This document shows positions 9,474 through 19,443 of a DNA stretch of 64,000 nucleotides, in pieces (position 1 is the stretch's first letter; every line of letters begins with the position of its first letter). Below the pieces are notes generated by a model. The model did no database searches. It was not told where the DNA came from and saw only the letters and a program-made list of their open reading frames with translations. The stretch is from Heterodera schachtii (taxonomy: Eukaryota > Nematoda > Chromadorea > Rhabditida > Heteroderidae): NCBI GenBank assembly GCA_023374025.1, contig SIJG01000022.1, forward strand, positions 1,621,290 through 1,685,289, read 5' to 3'. The position numbers and the translations under genes were made by a program.

Positions 9474-11333
9474 ATGGCAAAAAGTACCAAGGAAATTGTT
9501 GACAAATACACGCAAAAGGAGGACAACAACGAAATGGAAAAGAGTAAATGGTGAGGAGCAAATAAATGAAAAAATGCCATAATAAATCAAAAAATAATTA
9601 TTTAAAAAATAATTAAAAATAATTTTAATGGTTTCATATCATTCAAAAATGAAAATGTAATAAAGTGCAACTCAAATAAGACGAGATTTTTAGCAAAAAA
9701 AAAAAAGATTACTGTAGGAAACTGATACCAATTGTTGAAGCACAACCAATCCTAATCACCAATTTGCTTTTAAGCTTTCCGCCGCCCCTTTCGGTGCCAA
9801 AGTGTCCGTCTCTCCCTTTGGCACTTGGCAAATGGACTTTGTGGGGCTACGAATGTGGCGACTTTCCCGTGCACATAAATGCCAAAGATCAGTGCCCATT
9901 TTGTGTAAGAGTAAAAATGAAAGAAAGTTAAATAATGCAATTTTATAATTCATTTTCAGTTGGCATTGTGCAAATTCCGCATCCTTTTCAAAAATGCGGT
10001 CTTCGAAGGCAAAGATCGATGGGAGAATTATTTGCAAAAGGGCCAAAGTTTTGTGGACAATTCGCACGCATTGCCAACTGAGAACGAATTGGGCGACCTT
10101 TTGCCAAGCAAATTGGCCAAGGAAATTTGTGAGTTCCGATTAAACTGACAATCCAAGGATCGGCTTTTCCAAATTTAGGCCAAAAAACTGGTATAAAAGA
10201 GTTTGGAGTATCGAAAACAGAGAATAGAAACATAAGACTTTTCTCAAGTCGATAAAGAAAATCAGTTTGGAATTAAATGGTGATTTATTTTAACAAAAAT
10301 TTGAAAAAATGAATTTTGCATCAAATAGTGGAGGCAAAGGGGTTGTGGTTGGCCACACATATTAATAAGTCACAATTTCGCTTTTCACAGTTTTCAATCG
10401 CAAATTGGGCGTGGCGGTGTTCCGCGACGGCGTCACACCGAAATTGGAAAGTGCCGAGAATTGTTCTGGCGGCGTCTTCCAAATGCTTCTCTTTGCCTCT
10501 TCGGGCCAACGGAGTGCGCCACTTTTGGCCAAATTTGACGCGCTTTTTCTCCAATCGCTTCGACTTATCCTTGACGCGTCGCCGACAATTGGGTGCCACG
10601 TGAATGGGCTTTTCCTCAGGTGGCAAATCGACACGGCAAATGGCAAAAGAAAGTGGAGGAAGGAATTGGACAGCGGAAGCGAGCAAGTGGGAGGAAGTTG
10701 CAGGAGGAGCAGGAGAAGCCGTGGGATGTGCTCGACTTACCAATCATTGGAAAATTGGAGGTGGGCACCAGGGACGGTTCCAGTATTCGGCTTGGGCGGG
10801 TGTACCCCTTCCCCTCCCCCCGGGCAACGACCTTCCAGGGGGGGGGGGGGGGGTCCGCGGTGCCGATAGCTGCCGCCGGGAAAATTTTTTTGTAATATTT
10901 AAAACGATTTATTAATAATATTTTGTCCAAAAATGACATATTTTGCAATTTGAGCCAATTTTTAAGGGAATTAGGATTTTTGGGCTAAGGTGGCGCCATG
11001 ACGGGGTCGAGCTTTGACAATTTACCAGGCCCGGGCGGCTCGGCAAAAGTCCGGCGGGCGCCCGGGCCTAGAAGGCTTTTTTCTGCCAACCTCTACATAA
11101 AAATGTGTCATAAATTTCAGATTTGGATTAATGATCACACATGCAAAAAACTGCTGCAAAAGTGTCTGATCAGTGCCGTCGACAATTTGATCAAAACATT
11201 GGAAATCCCTTTTAATGCGATCAAACAATTCGCCTTCCGCGTCCGAGTTTATGGCGATGCGTATTTTGACAATACTTACACCGCAAGTCTGAAGATCTGC
11301 AGCATCAAAACATTCAATGCGCTTAACCTCTAA
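9474..11333 (+). CDS. Divergent eIF4E-like (cap-binding family) protein
   Basis: Exons: 9474-9550 (MAKSTKEIVDKYTQKEDNN...), 9775-9904, 9960-10128, 10391 to about 10686, and 11121-11333 (stop TAA 11331-11333). Phases fit at each join (2, 0, 1, 0). Total is 294 residues if the fourth exon ends at CAA|GTGGGA, which is uncertain. eIF4E features: KWTLWGYE resembles the first conserved Trp strand; VFRDGVTPKLESAENCSGG aligns with the family's FKDGIxPxWEDxxNxxGG; FDALFLQSLRLIL with the long helix after it; IWIND...LEIP...VYGDAYF with the C-terminal IW..., LxLP and YxxHxD elements. The cap-stacking Trp of 'PxWED' is Leu here (PKLES), so canonical cap binding is doubtful. It is longer than usual (about 200-220). 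A transposon-like insert lies in the last intron. A second copy of the last exon is at 45582-45794. eIF4E assignment is by eye. Confidence 0.5.
10778..10990. mobile_element. Left end of a CAGGGACGG-type element in the last intron of the eIF4E-like gene
   Basis: CAGGGACGGTTCCAG near 10780 matches the terminus of the complete element at 51004-51443 (CAGGGACGGTCCCAG). It is followed by C- and G-runs and the recurrent GC hairpin (CCGCGGTGCC ... GGTGCC/GATA/GCTGCCGCC) at 10852-10880. No right terminus was found before 11000, so it is truncated or rearranged. Confidence 0.5.
11027..11069. repeat. 43-bp GC palindrome in intron, copy 1
   Basis: Inverted 11-bp arms AGGCCCGGGCG and CGCCCGGGCCT flank a 21-bp GC-rich centre. 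The same unit, with two substitutions, sits in the same position relative to the duplicated exon at 45844-45886. Confidence 0.8.
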
Positions 11334-11482
11334 ATTTTAAATAAAGAAAACATTTTGTCATCATTTTCATATTGAATTTTATTTATTTTAAATTAATTAA
11401 AAGAATAATTTTATTTGCTTTAAATCATAATTAAAATATTTGTATTATATAAAATAATAATTAAGCAGAAGATGGAAAACAT

Positions 11483-12615
11483 TAGAGCTCGGCCTGGACC
11501 TGGATCCAGGCCTGGATTTTTCCTGGACCTGGATTTTCCTGGATTTTTGTCCAGGAAATCCAGGTACAGGTCAATTTGAAAATCCAGGTCCAGGTCCAGG
11601 CACAAAAAACCTGGATTTCCTGGATAAATTTTTTTTCGTTTTTTATGGCGAAATGTATTTAAAATTGGTATAAAATGTGCCAAAATTTTCACTCCGCCCC
11701 CTAAAAATTCTTATTCTCTTAAAAAATTGGCTTAAATCGAAAAAAATTGTCATTTTTTGAACAAAATTGTTAACAAATCGCATTAAAAATTACAAAATTT
11801 TTCCCGGCGGCGCCTATCGGCACCGCCGGACCCCCGGTTCCCCAAAGTTTTTTGGAAGCTCGCCGCAAAAAAGGAATTTTTAAAAGCAAAAAAAGTCGTC
11901 GCTTGGCTTTTAACTGCAAATATTTGGTAAATTTTTGGACAAAATTTATAAACTATTCGTATAGAAATTACAAAAAAATTTTCCAGCGGCGCCTATCGGC
12001 ATCGCCGGGCTCTCTTCCCTCACACATCCTAAAAATTTTTTGAAAAAATGTGCCGAAAAAATTTGTTAGAAATTTGGTTTTTTGATTCTGAATGCACTGA
12101 AATTTTCAAAGCTTATGTTTCCCACAAAATTGTTTAAATCGATTGACCTATAAACTTAGAAAAAAATCAGAAAATTTTTTATGAAAAAATTCCAAGATTA
12201 CATGTTGTAAAAATTTTCGAAAAACATTAATTCATATAAAAAAATTAAAACCCCTTTCAAAAATTTTTGAACTTTTTTTCCAAATGTTATAATTTTTGGA
12301 ACGATTAATTTTATTATTTCAATTGACTGATTTTTTTTTCAAGTTTATCAAAAAATGATAAATAGATTTAAAAACACATTATTATTAAGAATTAAGATAT
12401 TTTTAGACATTCTCAAGCAATTAATTGATTTTTTCAAAGATTTTTTTGCTTTTTAAAACAAATTTCAAAAAAACCCAGGTCCAGGCCTGGATCCAGGTCT
12501 CGAGGAGCCTGGATTTTTCCTGGACCTGGATTTTCCTGGATTTTTGTCCAGGAAATCCAGGTCCAGGTCCAACATGAAATCCAGGTCCAGGCTTTTTTCA
12601 AAATACCGAGCTCTA
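11483..12615. mobile_element. hAT-like element, 'CCTGGA' family, 1.1 kb
   Basis: Termini TAGAGCTCGG and CCGAGCTCTA are perfect inverted repeats, flanked by the 8-bp duplication GAAAACAT (11475-11482 and 12616-12623). About 120 bp at each end is built from the words CCTGGA and TCCAGG. The centre carries two copies of the GC hairpin (11803-11829 and 11983-12009) and no coding sequence. The paralogous segment at about 46520 lacks the element, giving an empty site. Confidence 0.9.
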
Positions 12616-12870
12616 GAAAACATACATATTGTTGGCATTATTTAAAACAAAAATTTATATTTTTAGTGCTAACAAAAATCACCATTTTTTTTACCAAATG
12701 TTGATTAGACCTAATACCTCTAAATTCCCTGGAATTAATTTATTTTTTAATTTTCAAATTTTGTTAAAAATTATGTATGCTAATTGACAAAATAACGAAC
12801 CAAACCCTAGTTTTAAAAAAGCCAAAAAATAAGACGAATAAAAGCAGCAGAGCAGTAGCAATTTTTGTTA
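12616..12870 (+). repeat. Segmental duplication, copy 1
   Basis: This block matches 46520-46790 in direct orientation (shared 'ccaaatgttgat', 'ctaaattccctg', 'aaaaccctagtt', 'cgaataaaagcag'), with small indels. It has no coding sequence. Together with the exon copy at 45582-45794 it shows that roughly 11.0-12.9 kb has a rearranged second copy near 45.5-46.8 kb. Confidence 0.75.
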
Positions 12871-13187
12871 ATGATATTTTTTTTAAGTCCTGAAATTCCC
12901 AATTAGAAATGGAATTTGTTTTTAATTAGTCGAAATGGATGTTATATTCGTGATCATCGGCCCCGATAACCCCCGAACGGAACGAATAATCGTAAAAAAC
13001 AGTATTACCGAATTCCCGACCCGTTCCCGCTCAGTTTTACTTCAAACCAACACCCATGCGAGTATTTTTATGCACCTCAAATTAACCCTATAAATCTAAG
13101 AAAAACAATTAAAACATATAAATTATCGTCTAATTAGTGTCTAATCGGTGCCGTTGTGTCTCTCTGTCATCCTTCGATGCTTTTCCC
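12871..13187. other. Intergenic, no feature seen
   Basis: This is AT-rich sequence leading into the 3' end of the minus-strand PMP3-like gene. A short GC patch at 12955-13030 ('ccgaacggaacgaataatcg') looks like more transposon-terminus wording but has no partner. Confidence 0.4.
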
Positions 13188-14241
13188 TTATTCGCTTTTC
13201 TGTGCGTCGTCCGATGGCGGCACGCGACGACGAAGCATACGCACCGTCTCACCGAAACAGAACCAAAGGGCGTGCAACATGCCGGGCACCCAGAGGAAGA
13301 AGCTGCAGAAAAATGGGGAAATACTTTAAAAAAACAATCCTATAAATACATTTAAAATATGTGCCACCGATGGACCGATACTTGTTTATAAGAGGGCATA
13401 AATTTTTCACGAACAACGGCCCTCTTTCTATGTACGTACAAAAAAAAATCATTGGAAGGGGGGGGGGGGGGAGGGACTTGAAGCCAAATTCATTGAACTT
13501 GGTTGGAACGGGAGGGGGGGGGTTCTACATAACAATAAGCACATTAAATGAAAATTTTTTTTTTGACGGTTCGCCACTCACCACAGAATGACGTTGTACG
13601 CCGCCTGCACAGTGAACGCGTTGCCATCGCGGCGATAGCTGCGGAAAAGCACAGCGACCGGCTGAAACAAAACGCATTTCAGCTTAATTCAAATGATGTC
13701 CTTTGACCATTTACCGGCATGAGGAAACAGCACCAAACCTGAAAAGAGAAAAACAAAGTTTTTTTCGATCTAACCGAAATTTGGGAAAACGAAAAATAAA
13801 TTAGTAATTAATTCTAAGATTTATTTGGTATTTAAAAAAGTTTGTGTTTGCCAACATTTGTAGTCAGAGTAAATTTTGAACGCCGTTAATTTATGATGCG
13901 CACGTGTCAAAGGTTACATTTTAGAGAAGTCCTAACGCCTAAATCCACAGCGAAATGATGGCATTTTATTTGCCAACCCAAAAAAGGAGAAGGAGCGGAA
14001 GTGCTTGTAAATTACGAAAAACACCATTTTATTCAACCTCCCCTAAAAATAGAGGAATTGTCCGAAAATGTCGTACCATGAAAGCCAGGAAGGCGGGCGT
14101 GGCCAAGCAGAAGTTGGGCGTGCCGGCAGCGAACGCCAAACATTTTGAGGCGTGGGCGACGGCGGCAAACAAAGAGTCGAGCACTTTGATGCCGTTGTCC
14201 TCGACGATGTTTTCACTGGTTTTGCTGGTTTCCTCCGCCAT
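13188..14241 (-). CDS. PMP3/UPF0057-like small membrane protein with N-terminal extension
   Basis: Four exons on the minus strand: 14241-14077 (55 codons from ATG), 13738-13715 (a 24-nt microexon, VWCCFLMP), 13661-13582 and 13302-13188, stop TAA 13190-13188. Donors are GTACGA, GTAAAT and a perfect GTGAGT; acceptors end CAG. Phases 0, 0, 2 join cleanly into 127 residues. The C-terminal half has the PMP3/UPF0057 layout: a first membrane helix ending MPPVAVLFRS, a short polar turn (YRRDGNAFT), then a second helix with WVPGMLHALW, matching the family's IPGIIHA motif. The family comprises 50-70-residue plasma-membrane proteolipids linked to membrane potential and salt tolerance. Unusual here: a 55-residue N-terminal extension with its own hydrophobic segment (FCLATPAFLAFM) and a basic tail (RMLRRRVPP). 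The microexon encodes the helix-breaking proline pair. The large first and third introns contain G-runs. Confidence 0.75.
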
Positions 14242-14280
14242 TTTGGATGAACAAAATTGAAGACGAAAAGGCACAGTCAA

Positions 14281-15600
14281 TGGAAAGTCAAAAATAAAGG
14301 CTAAAAGGAAGAAATTATGAGATTTTTCGAATTATTGGAACAACAGACAAACCCAGCGAAATGCTCAAATGGTCAAATACCGGTAATACTGGAGAATCTG
14401 GGCAAAAAAAAATAATTTTTTTTTGTTGTTATAAAAAGACTAGTAATGAAAAAAGTTTTATTTATTTTATTTCTACATATTGGGTGGGAAAGGTCCGGTC
14501 CCATAAAAAAAAACAAAAAATTGAAAAAATGGAAGTGAAAAAAGGCATGGAATGGATACGAATGTTTGAGTGAAGAAGGGGAGGGGGAGGGACAAACAAA
14601 AGCAAAGCACTTAATCATCAGTGATGAGCGAATTGAGAGGTCATTTTGGGGTCATTCGTTTGAATGCCTTTGCGTAAACAATATTAAAAAAAGGACCAAA
14701 GAACACATTTAATTGCATTTATCAATAAAAGAGGAGAATGATGAATGAATTGATTATTTGTGCCCCCCCCCCCCCCCCCCCCCTCCTTTGCCCGCCCATT
14801 TTTATTTTTCTGTGATGTATTTGAAAAGTACGGTACTTGCTTGATCCCCCCCCCCCTTCCTAAAAAAAAATCCCGGATTTGATCATAACCAGCGCTGGGT
14901 TTTATATGTTTTTACATTTGTTATTTTACAGTTGGGAATATGGGGAGGTGTATTGCGGACAAGAATCTGTCTTTTAGACAGAGTTGGGTTGAGTTTTCCA
15001 AGTTTTCCTTTTTAGTGCCTATTCGAGGATTTTTATGCCTATTTAATAGGGTTACGACCCCGTCTGGGTTGAAAAAGTCGGGATTCGGGGTTGTCGGGGT
15101 CAGCAAGGTCGGGGTCGGGTTGACCAAATCGTTCGGGTTCGGGGTTTTTCAATTTAATTTTCTTTTTGACATTTCAGGTGTCTCGGAGTAAATATAATTT
15201 CTTAATTATATTTTAATTTTTTATTTAAAATAGTTTCTTCTTTAGTTATTTATTTAAATTAAAATATCCTTTTACTTTCTATTTTATATTTTTTATTCTC
15301 ACTTTTTCGAATTTATAATCTTTTATTTTCAAATTTGACAAAATATTTAATTCATAATGGCTCATTAAAATATTTAACTTCACTTTTAGTATAATTGTCC
15401 CCCATTAGCATAATTGTTTAATTTATCGAGCAAACCAAAGGCACATTAGTGCTCTTACATGGCGCCAAAAAGAAACAAACAAATAAAAAGTGATCAAATT
15501 AAAAATAAAAATGATGTAATACATGTGAAATAAAAATAAATCAAATGTTAAATTCACAGGTGATTATATATAATATAAAATGTGGCACAGAAATTTCCTA
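14281..15600. other. Low-complexity and repeat-derived sequence
   Basis: A poly-C tract of about 20 lies at 14763-14783 and another near 14847-14858. At 15045-15165 there is a G-rich stretch iterating 'ggtcgggg/tcgggtt' after TAGGGTTACGACCCCG, which looks like one end of another hAT-like element without a partner. No gene was seen. Confidence 0.4.
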
Positions 15601-15608
15601 CTCAGAAC

Positions 15609-16355
15609 TCATTGCTTTAATAAACCCCTGAATTCCTTTGCCTTATTAATTTGTACAGCTACCACTGGAAGATTATTCCAGTTTTTTACTATTCTATGGA
15701 AAAAATTATTTTGAGTTTTGGCCGTGTGGCGCTTTACTCGTAAAAGTAAAGGCCTCCTGGGCCTTTCTGAGAAAAAGAAACTTTTCTCAGCATCGAGGCT
15801 GGTGAACCCTTTAATTATTTTAAAAGCTGTTGTTAAATCATTGATTTTTCTTCTTTCTTCCAATTGTGTAAATCAGTGATTTTTAGTCTTTCCTCATATT
15901 TTTTGTAAATGAAACCACATTTTCTTAGTGCTTTTCTTGTGAAAAATTTTTGAACACGCTCAATTTTGTCTATATCTTTTTTTAAATTAGGGTTCCAAAT
16001 TTCGGTGGCGTATTCTAATTGAGGTCGTACAAAAGTTTTATAAGCTGCTGTTAGAGTTTTTATTTCCCTGCTTTTCAACACTCTAAAAATCTGGAAAGTT
16101 CTAAGATATGCAGTACGTACAATTTTGTTAATATGTTCTGCAAAATTAAGTTTCGACTCAATTATAATGCCTATGTCAAGAACCTTAGCCGATTCTGAAA
16201 TCTTTTTTGAATTAATAAAATATTCTTTTTTATTGTTATTTTTTCCTAAATATAAAACAAAACACTTTTCAGTTGAAACATTTATTTTTGATTTCCAAAG
16301 CCTCAATTGCTTTATTCAACTGATTTAAATGGCCATCATTTTCATAGGCATAATA
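15609..16355 (-). pseudogene. 5'-truncated LINE reverse-transcriptase relic
   Basis: Three overlapping frames on the minus strand read as the C-terminal half of a non-LTR retrotransposon polymerase (jockey/CR1-like wording): HLNQLNKAIEALE, then KINVSTEKCFVLYLGKNN, LNFAEHINKIVRTAYLRTFQ, FVRPQLEYATEIWNPNL, DKIERVQKFFTRKALRKCGF, then EERRKINDLTTAFKIIKGF and FFHRIVKNWNNLP. At least two frameshifts separate them (near 16270 and 15850). The catalytic YADD part and everything upstream is missing, so this is a dead, truncated insertion. Similar text closes many animal LINE ORF2 proteins after the palm domain. Confidence 0.85.
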
Positions 16356-16375
16356 ATTATACTATCAAAATGATA

Positions 16376-17132
16376 ATTAATGACATGAATAAAATTAAAA
16401 TAAATAATTAATAATATAATTAAAAATTACTAATACCATTAAAATAAAAGTCATCGATTATATTGAAAGAGACTATTTTATATTTTATTTCAAAATATTT
16501 ATTCAAAAATAAAAATCTAAAATACTGTTAAGATTATTATGGTTTTATTTTTGGTACTTAAATATATTTGAAAACTTTCTATTAATGAAAAAATATATTT
16601 CCAATATATATTTATTATAAAAATTTAATTATTGAATGAATGAATTAATTCTTGTTTTTATTAATAGCACAGAAACAAAAGAATTCAAAATAATTTTTTA
16701 TTATTCATCTATACTTTCTTCTCGCAAGGGTATGGTGCTATTGGCGAAGCGCATTAGCTCCTTATTAATTTTGTTAATTTTTTAGTTTTAAAAATTACAT
16801 TTACCTATTATAATCATATTTTACTCAATTAGAAATAAATTTATTTAAAGTTATCAAATTATTTTTTCTAAAATAATTTGGAGGAAGGAATTTATATGTA
16901 ATTAAAAATTTATTAATTTTTCTATTAATAATTACTTTTATTAATATTTCTAGAATGCATAAATTTAATTATTGCAAAATAAATTTTCTCAGTTAAGAGT
17001 TATTGGTGTTGGGACTTTAAGAAAATAATTTGATAAATGCTAAGGGGATAATTTAAAATAAATTGAAAATATTTTATTTCTTATTAAATTTGTTAAAATT
17101 TTATATTAATGAAGTTTTTTCTTATAGTGTAT
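16376..17132. other. AT-rich spacer
   Basis: No gene seen. A short non-AT patch at 16733-16765 contains GCGAAGC, the mini-hairpin core found in other hairpins of this window. Confidence 0.4.
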
Positions 17133-17684
17133 TGTCGCAGCTCAGCGAGCTGCGACTGTCCGATGGTCGGACAGTTTCAATGAAATAAGCAAATGAAGGG
17201 GGGCGGGCACAAAAAGCAAACAAGCGAACAAATCGCAAAAGCAAAAAGGAGGTGCAGCGAATGAGTGCGCTGATTAATGGGCACGCAAAGGGGCCAAATG
17301 GAGTGAGAAACCGGCGGCAACACCCGTCTGCGCAAATGTCACCCGATGGAACGGCAAAAAGAGCCCGATTCAGCCAAGCCAACGAACGCATGCGAAGAAC
17401 CGGCCGCAACAGCGATGCTCAATGAACAGAAGGAAGAAAAACCCCGAATGATCACCCCATTGCTTATTAATTAATTTGTTATTGTTTGTAGCCCCACCAT
17501 TTTCGATCGTATTTAAGCCCCGTAAACTGTTCATTTCAGTGGCTCCGATCGTACACTGAATAAAGAGAAAAACCCCAGCAATTGGGTATACGGTAGCCCC
17601 TCCCCCTCTCCTTCCTCTCCTACCCCCACCCCGAACCAACGGACGACGAACCGTCCCGTTGCGGCTTGTGGGCCAGCCGCAACA
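17133..17684 (+). repeat. 5' LTR (U3-R-U5)
   Basis: The U3 portion is 17133-17538. It opens with two adjacent perfect hairpins: 10-bp arms GTCGCAGCTC/GAGCTGCGAC around AGC, then 7-bp arms TGTCCGA/TCGGACA around TGG (17134-17176). TATA-like, initiator-like and polyadenylation signals follow in the expected order. The 3' edge at 17684 is inferred from the CA before the primer-binding-site-like sequence. Confidence 0.6.
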
Positions 17685-17756
17685 TGTGGCGACCCTGGCA
17701 GGGACAAAACTTTGGTGGGGTTTTTGGAGATTTGGTAGGGAAGGGGGAGTAGGACC

Positions 17757-18082
17757 CCACGGGTTTTTTGTAACCCGTGGCGCCCTGCGCGTCCGGCCCC
17801 TCGGGTTTTTTGTAACCCGAGGCGCTTCCCTTTCCGCGCTTTCCGGCCCCTTGGGTTTTTTGTAACCCAGGGCGCCAAATTCCGCGCCGCCTCCCGTTCC
17901 GCCACGCCTCATCCCATTCCGCGCTTCCTCCCAATCGTCTGCTCCCATTCGCTCGCGCCCGTTCGGCCACTCGGGCTTTTCGTAACCGGAGTCGCCTCGT
18001 ATTTGCGCCGGTGTGTTCCGCGTCTCAATACCGTACCTCGTGTTCCGCGCCTATAGCCCCTCAGGTTTTTTGTAACCTGAGG
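17757..18082 (+). other. Array of five covarying stem-loops
   Basis: Hairpins lie at 17757-17780, 17799-17822, 17849-17872, 17969-17992 and 18059-18082. Four have a 9-bp stem ending GG(G)TT/AACC(C) around the same loop TTTTGT and are followed by GGCGC or GCGC. The variable stem positions change in pairs (A-T, T-A, C-G, T-A with G-C and A-T swaps), which points to selection or duplication on the paired structure. The fourth is degenerate. This is probably an RNA feature of the LTR element, for example packaging or dimerisation; function unknown. Confidence 0.8.
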
Positions 18083-18157
18083 CGCGCTAATCGTTCGGGG
18101 CAGAGAACCCGCAACTCAAAGGGTGACATAGTGCCGACCCTCCAAACGTCAGTGTGC

Positions 18158-18440
18158 CGAGCCAATTGAACAAGCGGCAAAACTTAAGATGCGCAATTGA
18201 AGAATCGCCAACTCGAGGCTCCAAATTTGGAGAAACGCAAAGATGCGTAACAAGGGGATGCCCTACAAACGAGGCTCCAATTTGGAGAAACGCAAAGATG
18301 CGTAACAAGGGGATGCTCTACAAACGAGGCTCCAATTTGGAGAAACGCAAAGATGCGTAACAAGGGGATGCCCTACAAACGAGGCTCCAAATTTGGAGAA
18401 ACGCAAAGATGCGTAACAAGGGGATGCCCTACAAACGAGA
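18158..18440 (+). repeat. 56-bp minisatellite inside the LTR element
   Basis: Four full copies, plus a diverged leading one, of a unit containing 'gaggctccaa', 'ttggagaaacgcaaagatg' and 'gcgtaacaaggggatgc' run head to tail with one- or two-base changes. Confidence 0.9.
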
Positions 18441-18464
18441 CAGTGAGCCTAACTCACTCAAATT

Positions 18465-18830
18465 GAAGCGCAAGCACAAGCGCAAGTTTGAGGCGACATT
18501 GAAGAAGCGCAAATTTGGGGCACACAAACATTGAAGAAGCGCAAACACAGGCGCACACATTGAAGAAGCGCAAGCACAGGCGCACATTGAAGAAGCGCAA
18601 GCACGGGCGCACAAATTGAAGAAGCGCAAGCGCGGGCGCACAAATTGAAGAAGCGCAAGCACAGGCGCACAAATTGAAGAAGCGCAAGCACAGGCGCACA
18701 TTGAAGAAGCGCAAGCACAGGCGCACAAATTGAAGAAGCGCAAGCACGGGCGCACAAATTGAAGAAGCGCAAGCACAGGCGCACACATTGAAGAAGCGCA
18801 ACTGAGGACGCACAAATTGAGAGGCGCAAA
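18465..18830 (+). repeat. ~29-bp minisatellite inside the LTR element
   Basis: About eleven copies of a unit built of 'attgaagaagcgcaag' and 'cacaggcgcacaa' with small variations. All long minus-strand ORFs across it (for example 336 residues, Cys/Leu/Arg-rich) are repeat translations. Confidence 0.9.
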
Positions 18831-18864
18831 TAAGAAGAGCAACACAAATTGAGGCGAAAATCGT

Positions 18865-19098
18865 ATGAAGCGCAAAAAATTGAGCAAGCGCAAGTTGGGA
18901 AAACGCAACAAATTGGGCACGCGCGAACTGAGACAACAGAAGCCACAAAGCCCAGCAGCAACAGCAAGCAACTCCATGGGAAGAGCTAAAAAGTCTGCCG
19001 AGGATGCAGACATCACACAAGCGCTGGTCATTCCGCCGGGAATGTCGCAGCTCAGCGAGCTGCGACTGTCCGATGGTCGGACAGTTTCAATGAAATAA
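18865..19098 (+). CDS. Short basic ORF running into the 3' LTR
   Basis: A 77-residue ORF, Lys/Arg-rich at the start (MKRKKLSKRKLGKRNK), ends with SAEDADITQALVIPPG and then reads 15 codons into the second LTR before stopping. A basic, nucleic-acid-binding gag-like tail is possible, but the first half overlaps degraded minisatellite sequence, so coding status is doubtful. Confidence 0.25.
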   Translation: MKRKKLSKRKLGKRNKLGTRELRQQKPQSPAATASNSMGRAKKSAEDADITQALVIPPGMSQLSELRLSDGRTVSMK

Positions 19099-19443
19099 GC
19101 AAATGAAGGGGAGCGGGCACAAAAAGCAAACAAGCGAACAAATCGCAAAAGCAAAAAGGAGGTGCAGCGAATGAGTGCGCTGATTAATGGGCACGCAAAG
19201 GGGCCAAATGGAGTGAGAAACCGGCGGCAACACCCGTCTGCGCAAATGTCACCCGATGGAACGGCAAAAAGAGCCCGATTCAGCCAACGAACGCATGCGA
19301 AGAACCGGCCGCAACAGCGATGCTCAATGAACAGAAGGAAGAAAAACCCCGAATGATCACCCCATTGCTTATTAATTAATTTGTTATTGTTTGTAGCCCC
19401 ACCATTTTCGATCGTATTTAAGCCCCGTAAACTGTTCATTTCA
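19043..19443 (+). repeat. 3' LTR, U3 only
   Basis: It matches 17133-17538 including the two starting hairpins and the TATA-like box. The match ends at TTCATTTCA, just where the first copy continues into the presumed R region. Confidence 0.85.

Larger units (their letters stand above)
17133..19443 (+). mobile_element. Non-autonomous LTR retrotransposon (about 2.3 kb)
   Basis: A near-identical direct repeat occurs at 17133-17538 and 19043-19443, starting TGTCGCAGC and ending TTCATTTCA; the copies differ by a 5-bp indel and about one base. The first copy carries U3-like and promoter features (TATTTAAG about 17510, initiator-like TCAGT about 17536, AATAAA 17559-17564) and plausibly continues as R-U5 to CA at 17684. 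It is followed by TGTGGCGACCCTGGCAGGGA, which has the position and style of a primer-binding site. The internal part (to 19042) has no pol; it holds five stem-loops and two minisatellites. No flanking duplication is visible, and the second repeat stops at the predicted transcription start, so its R-U5 is missing. The element must depend on another element's proteins. Confidence 0.75.

Noticed and set aside
10321..10743. 140-residue minus-strand ORF opposite the eIF4E-like fourth exon
   Set aside because: The plus-strand frame joins neighbouring exons in phase and carries the family features; the minus ORF is a shadow of a GC-rich exon.
10593..10895. Alternative plus-strand frame (HGKWQKKVEEG...)
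   Set aside because: It looks plausible as protein, but no splice join links it in phase to the other exons. It may mark the real end of exon 4, so it is kept only as a caution.
17531..17970. Gly/Arg/Lys-rich minus-strand ORFs over the LTR leader
   Set aside because: They overlap U5 and the hairpin array in several frames, with no sign of coding selection.
18429..19439. 336-residue minus-strand Cys/Arg/Leu-rich ORF
   Set aside because: It spans a minisatellite and an LTR; the overlapping frames are open for the same reason, and there is no start or splice context.
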